A stretch of DNA of 6,927 nt from Spirochaetota bacterium (lineage in GTDB: Bacteria; Spirochaetota; UBA4802; JAFGJZ01), in assembly GCA_023396615.1 (NCBI GenBank), contig JAEWVM010000250.1:1-6927 (forward strand), in the 5' to 3' direction. The stretch's first letter is position 1; each line of letters begins with the position of its first letter. Below, piece by piece: positions 5,787 to 6,927 of the stretch. A program made the position numbers and the translations under genes. A model generated the notes under the pieces. The model saw nothing but the letters and a program-made list of their open reading frames with translations, ran no database searches and was not told the origin of the DNA.

Positions 5787-5790
5787 AGGA
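5787..5790 (+). promoter_or_regulatory. Shine-Dalgarno deciding the dihydrouridine synthase start
   Basis: AGGA five bases before ATG at 5796. The upstream in-frame TTG at 5760 has no such site (AT-rich 'GCGAAATA' before it) and would add 12 residues unlike the family. Confidence 0.6.
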
Positions 5791-5795
5791 TAACA

Positions 5796-6743
5796 ATGCA
5801 TAATACTTTAATACTTGCTCCGATGCGCGGAATAACAGATAAGGCATACCGTTCAGCTTTCGCCCGTAATTTCAACGGATTCGACTACGCGGTCGCGCCG
5901 TTTGTTGCAGCTTCAGCAAGCGCAAACATGACTAATAAATTTCTTCGCGAATTTGATCTTAAAAATCCATGCCTGATGCCGACAGTTCCGCAAATATTAA
6001 GCAACAATCATGAAGACTTTGTTCTCATTGCCAACGCGCTTTATGATGCCGGATATAAAACAGTAAACTGGAATCTGGGATGTCCCTTCCCGATGGTGGT
6101 CAACAAAAATAAAGGCTCAGGTCTTTTGAGATATCCCCACTTGATAATTTCTTTTCTTGAAAAATCTATTCCGCTTTTAAAATGTAAAGTCTCCATAAAA
6201 ATGCGTCTCGGATTCGACGCTCCGGATGCGGTATTTCAGCTTCTTCCTGAATTTAATAATTTTCCGATAGAAGAGATAGTTATTCACCCGAGAACCGCGA
6301 AGCAGATGTATACAGGAGTAACCGATCTTGATTCATTCGAAAAATGTCTTGAATTAAGCAAACATGAAATTGTTTACAACGGTGATATTATTTCAGCTTC
6401 TCAGTTTCAGGAATTGTCAAAAAGATTCAAAATTAAAAAATGGATGATCGGAAGAGGCGCACTAAGAAATCCGTTTCTTCCTGATGAAATAAAATGCGGT
6501 AAAGAAATTCCGATTGAAGAAAAATATTCGCGTCTTAAACTTTTTCATGATGAGATATTCAGCGAATACAGCAATAAAATCGAAAACAAAACCCATATCC
6601 TCGACCGAATGAAAGGACAGTGGTTCTATCTCGGAAGTTTTTTTGAAAACCGGAAAAAAGAACTTAAAAGAATCAAAAAAACTTCAAGTCTAAAAAAATA
6701 TCTCGAAGAAACGGATATCATTTTCTCGAATCAACAGAAATGA
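5796..6743 (+). CDS. tRNA-dihydrouridine synthase
   Basis: FMN-dependent, NADPH-using enzyme that reduces specific uridines to dihydrouridine in tRNA; cytosolic. 315 residues from ATG at 5796, normal for the Dus family. Visible TIM-barrel marks are 'LAPMRGITD' (7-15) binding FMN, 'NWNLGCPFPMVVNKNKGSGLL' region with catalytic Cys96, Lys135 in 'SIKMRLG', His164 and Arg166 in 'IHPRTAKQMYTG', 'YNGDI' (194-198), and 'IGRGALRNPFL' (218-228) binding FMN phosphate. A helical tRNA-binding domain follows at about 230-315. The position modified cannot be decided here, so dusA/B/C is not assigned. ATG at 5796 is chosen over an in-frame TTG at 5760 because AGGA lies five bases upstream and the family starts just before LAPM. 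It follows merR by 51 bases and overlaps the convergent gene at the right edge by 26 bp. Confidence 0.95.
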   Translation: MHNTLILAPMRGITDKAYRSAFARNFNGFDYAVAPFVAASASANMTNKFLREFDLKNPCLMPTVPQILSNNHEDFVLIANALYDAGYKTVNWNLGCPFPMVVNKNKGSGLLRYPHLIISFLEKSIPLLKCKVSIKMRLGFDAPDAVFQLLPEFNNFPIEEIVIHPRTAKQMYTGVTDLDSFEKCLELSKHEIVYNGDIISASQFQELSKRFKIKKWMIGRGALRNPFLPDEIKCGKEIPIEEKYSRLKLFHDEIFSEYSNKIENKTHILDRMKGQWFYLGSFFENRKKELKRIKKTSSLKKYLEETDIIFSNQQK

Positions 6744-6927
6744 GAAGCTGATACTTTTCTTCTGTTTTCACATTAGCGCAGAATTCGGCAAATTTAGCAT
6801 AATCTTCTACGCTAATCTCTCCTTTCGGAATATACAGTTTTTGAACCGCTTTCAAAACCGGACTCCCCTTCTTTTTGTTAAGCGTAAACTCTGCAGAACA
6901 CTTGCCGAAAGTATATTTTCTGACTTT
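6718..6927 (-). CDS. C-terminal 69 residues of an unidentified protein (cut by right edge)
   Basis: The minus strand is open from the right edge for 69 codons to TGA at 6720-6718; the start lies outside the window. The fragment begins 'KVRKYTFGKCSAEF' and contains 'VLKAVQKLYIPKGEISVEDYAKFAEFC', 'EEKYQLLI' and a short 'SVDSRK' end. Its composition is that of a real soluble protein: mixed amphipathic, with Lys/Glu pairs and no stop-prone low complexity. The 'IPKGEIS-EDY--F--F' run resembles the tail of DUF3857/transglutaminase-like proteins, but this is recall of a pattern and not secure. It is convergent with the dihydrouridine synthase gene and overlaps it by 26 bp (6718-6743). Confidence 0.7.
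   Translation of the reverse strand, partial: KVRKYTFGKCSAEFTLNKKKGSPVLKAVQKLYIPKGEISVEDYAKFAEFCANVKTEEKYQLLISVDSRK
6733..6768 (+). terminator. Hairpin across the end of the dihydrouridine synthase gene
   Basis: Arms AACAGAA (6733-6739) and TTCTGTT (6760-6766) pair perfectly. Inside them GAGAAG (6742-6747) pairs with CTTTTC (6754-6759) with one G-U, leaving a 6-base loop and a 2-base bulge. The stem totals 13 bp and runs into TTTT (6765-6768). It covers the synthase stop codon and lies within the convergent gene's coding sequence. It could end the merR-dus transcript, but the U-tract is short and the stem is AT-rich. Confidence 0.4.

Noticed and set aside
5760..5795. N-terminal extension of the dihydrouridine synthase from an in-frame TTG
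   Set aside because: It has no Shine-Dalgarno, and the family begins close to the LAPM motif; ATG at 5796 has AGGA upstream.
1..6927. Defence system, mobile element, CRISPR array or tRNA
   Set aside because: No transposase, nuclease, repeat-spacer pattern, attachment repeat or RNA gene was seen; genes are housekeeping, regulatory or redox enzymes of uniform composition.

Overview
This A+T-rich bacterial window carries two divergently transcribed blocks, with no RNA gene, insertion sequence or CRISPR array visible. The organism is most likely a spirochaete (Spirochaetota). This is inferred from the style of the large histidine kinase: a receiver domain with the 'ITSYGYIVKN' ending, two PAS domains, and an 'EVHHRVKNNLN' HisKA_2 box. 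Similar kinases occur in some archaea and other bacteria, so the assignment is tentative.

Minus-strand block, in transcription order from about 4976 down to 1: a cytosolic receiver-PAS-PAS-histidine kinase; a short-chain dehydrogenase/reductase (SDR); the redox-sensing repressor Rex; phosphoserine aminotransferase SerC; and the N-terminal 171 residues of 3-phosphoglycerate dehydrogenase SerA, cut by the left edge. Gaps are 59, 48, 11 and 9 bases. The serC and serA ribosome binding sites overlap the stop codon of the preceding gene, so rex-serC-serA looks like a tightly coupled unit. SerA makes NADH while oxidising 3-phosphoglycerate and SerC transaminates its product. Rex is a family of repressors that bind DNA when NADH is low and release it when NADH is high.

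The strongest regulatory signal is an 18-bp near-perfect Rex operator at 2330-2347 (arms TTGTGAA and TTCACAT, 4-bp centre). It lies inside the last codons of the SDR gene, about 55-70 bp upstream of the rex start. It falls in the spacer of a plausible rex promoter. Rex autoregulation, and with it redox control of serine synthesis, is the main hypothesis from this window. A second dyad followed by seven T's lies between the operator and rex and may be an attenuator or terminator.

Plus-strand block, 5238-6743: a cysteine-free MerR-family regulator followed 51 bases later by a tRNA-dihydrouridine synthase. The 261-bp divergent region (4977-5237) has a perfect inverted repeat, CAATATC-AA-GATATTG, beside a consensus TATAAT facing the kinase. 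That arrangement resembles a MerR-controlled promoter. The kinase and merR both start at TTG behind a good Shine-Dalgarno sequence.

Right edge: the last 69 codons of an unidentified minus-strand gene run in from the right. They overlap the end of the dihydrouridine synthase gene tail to tail by 26 bp, and a long hairpin sits across the junction.
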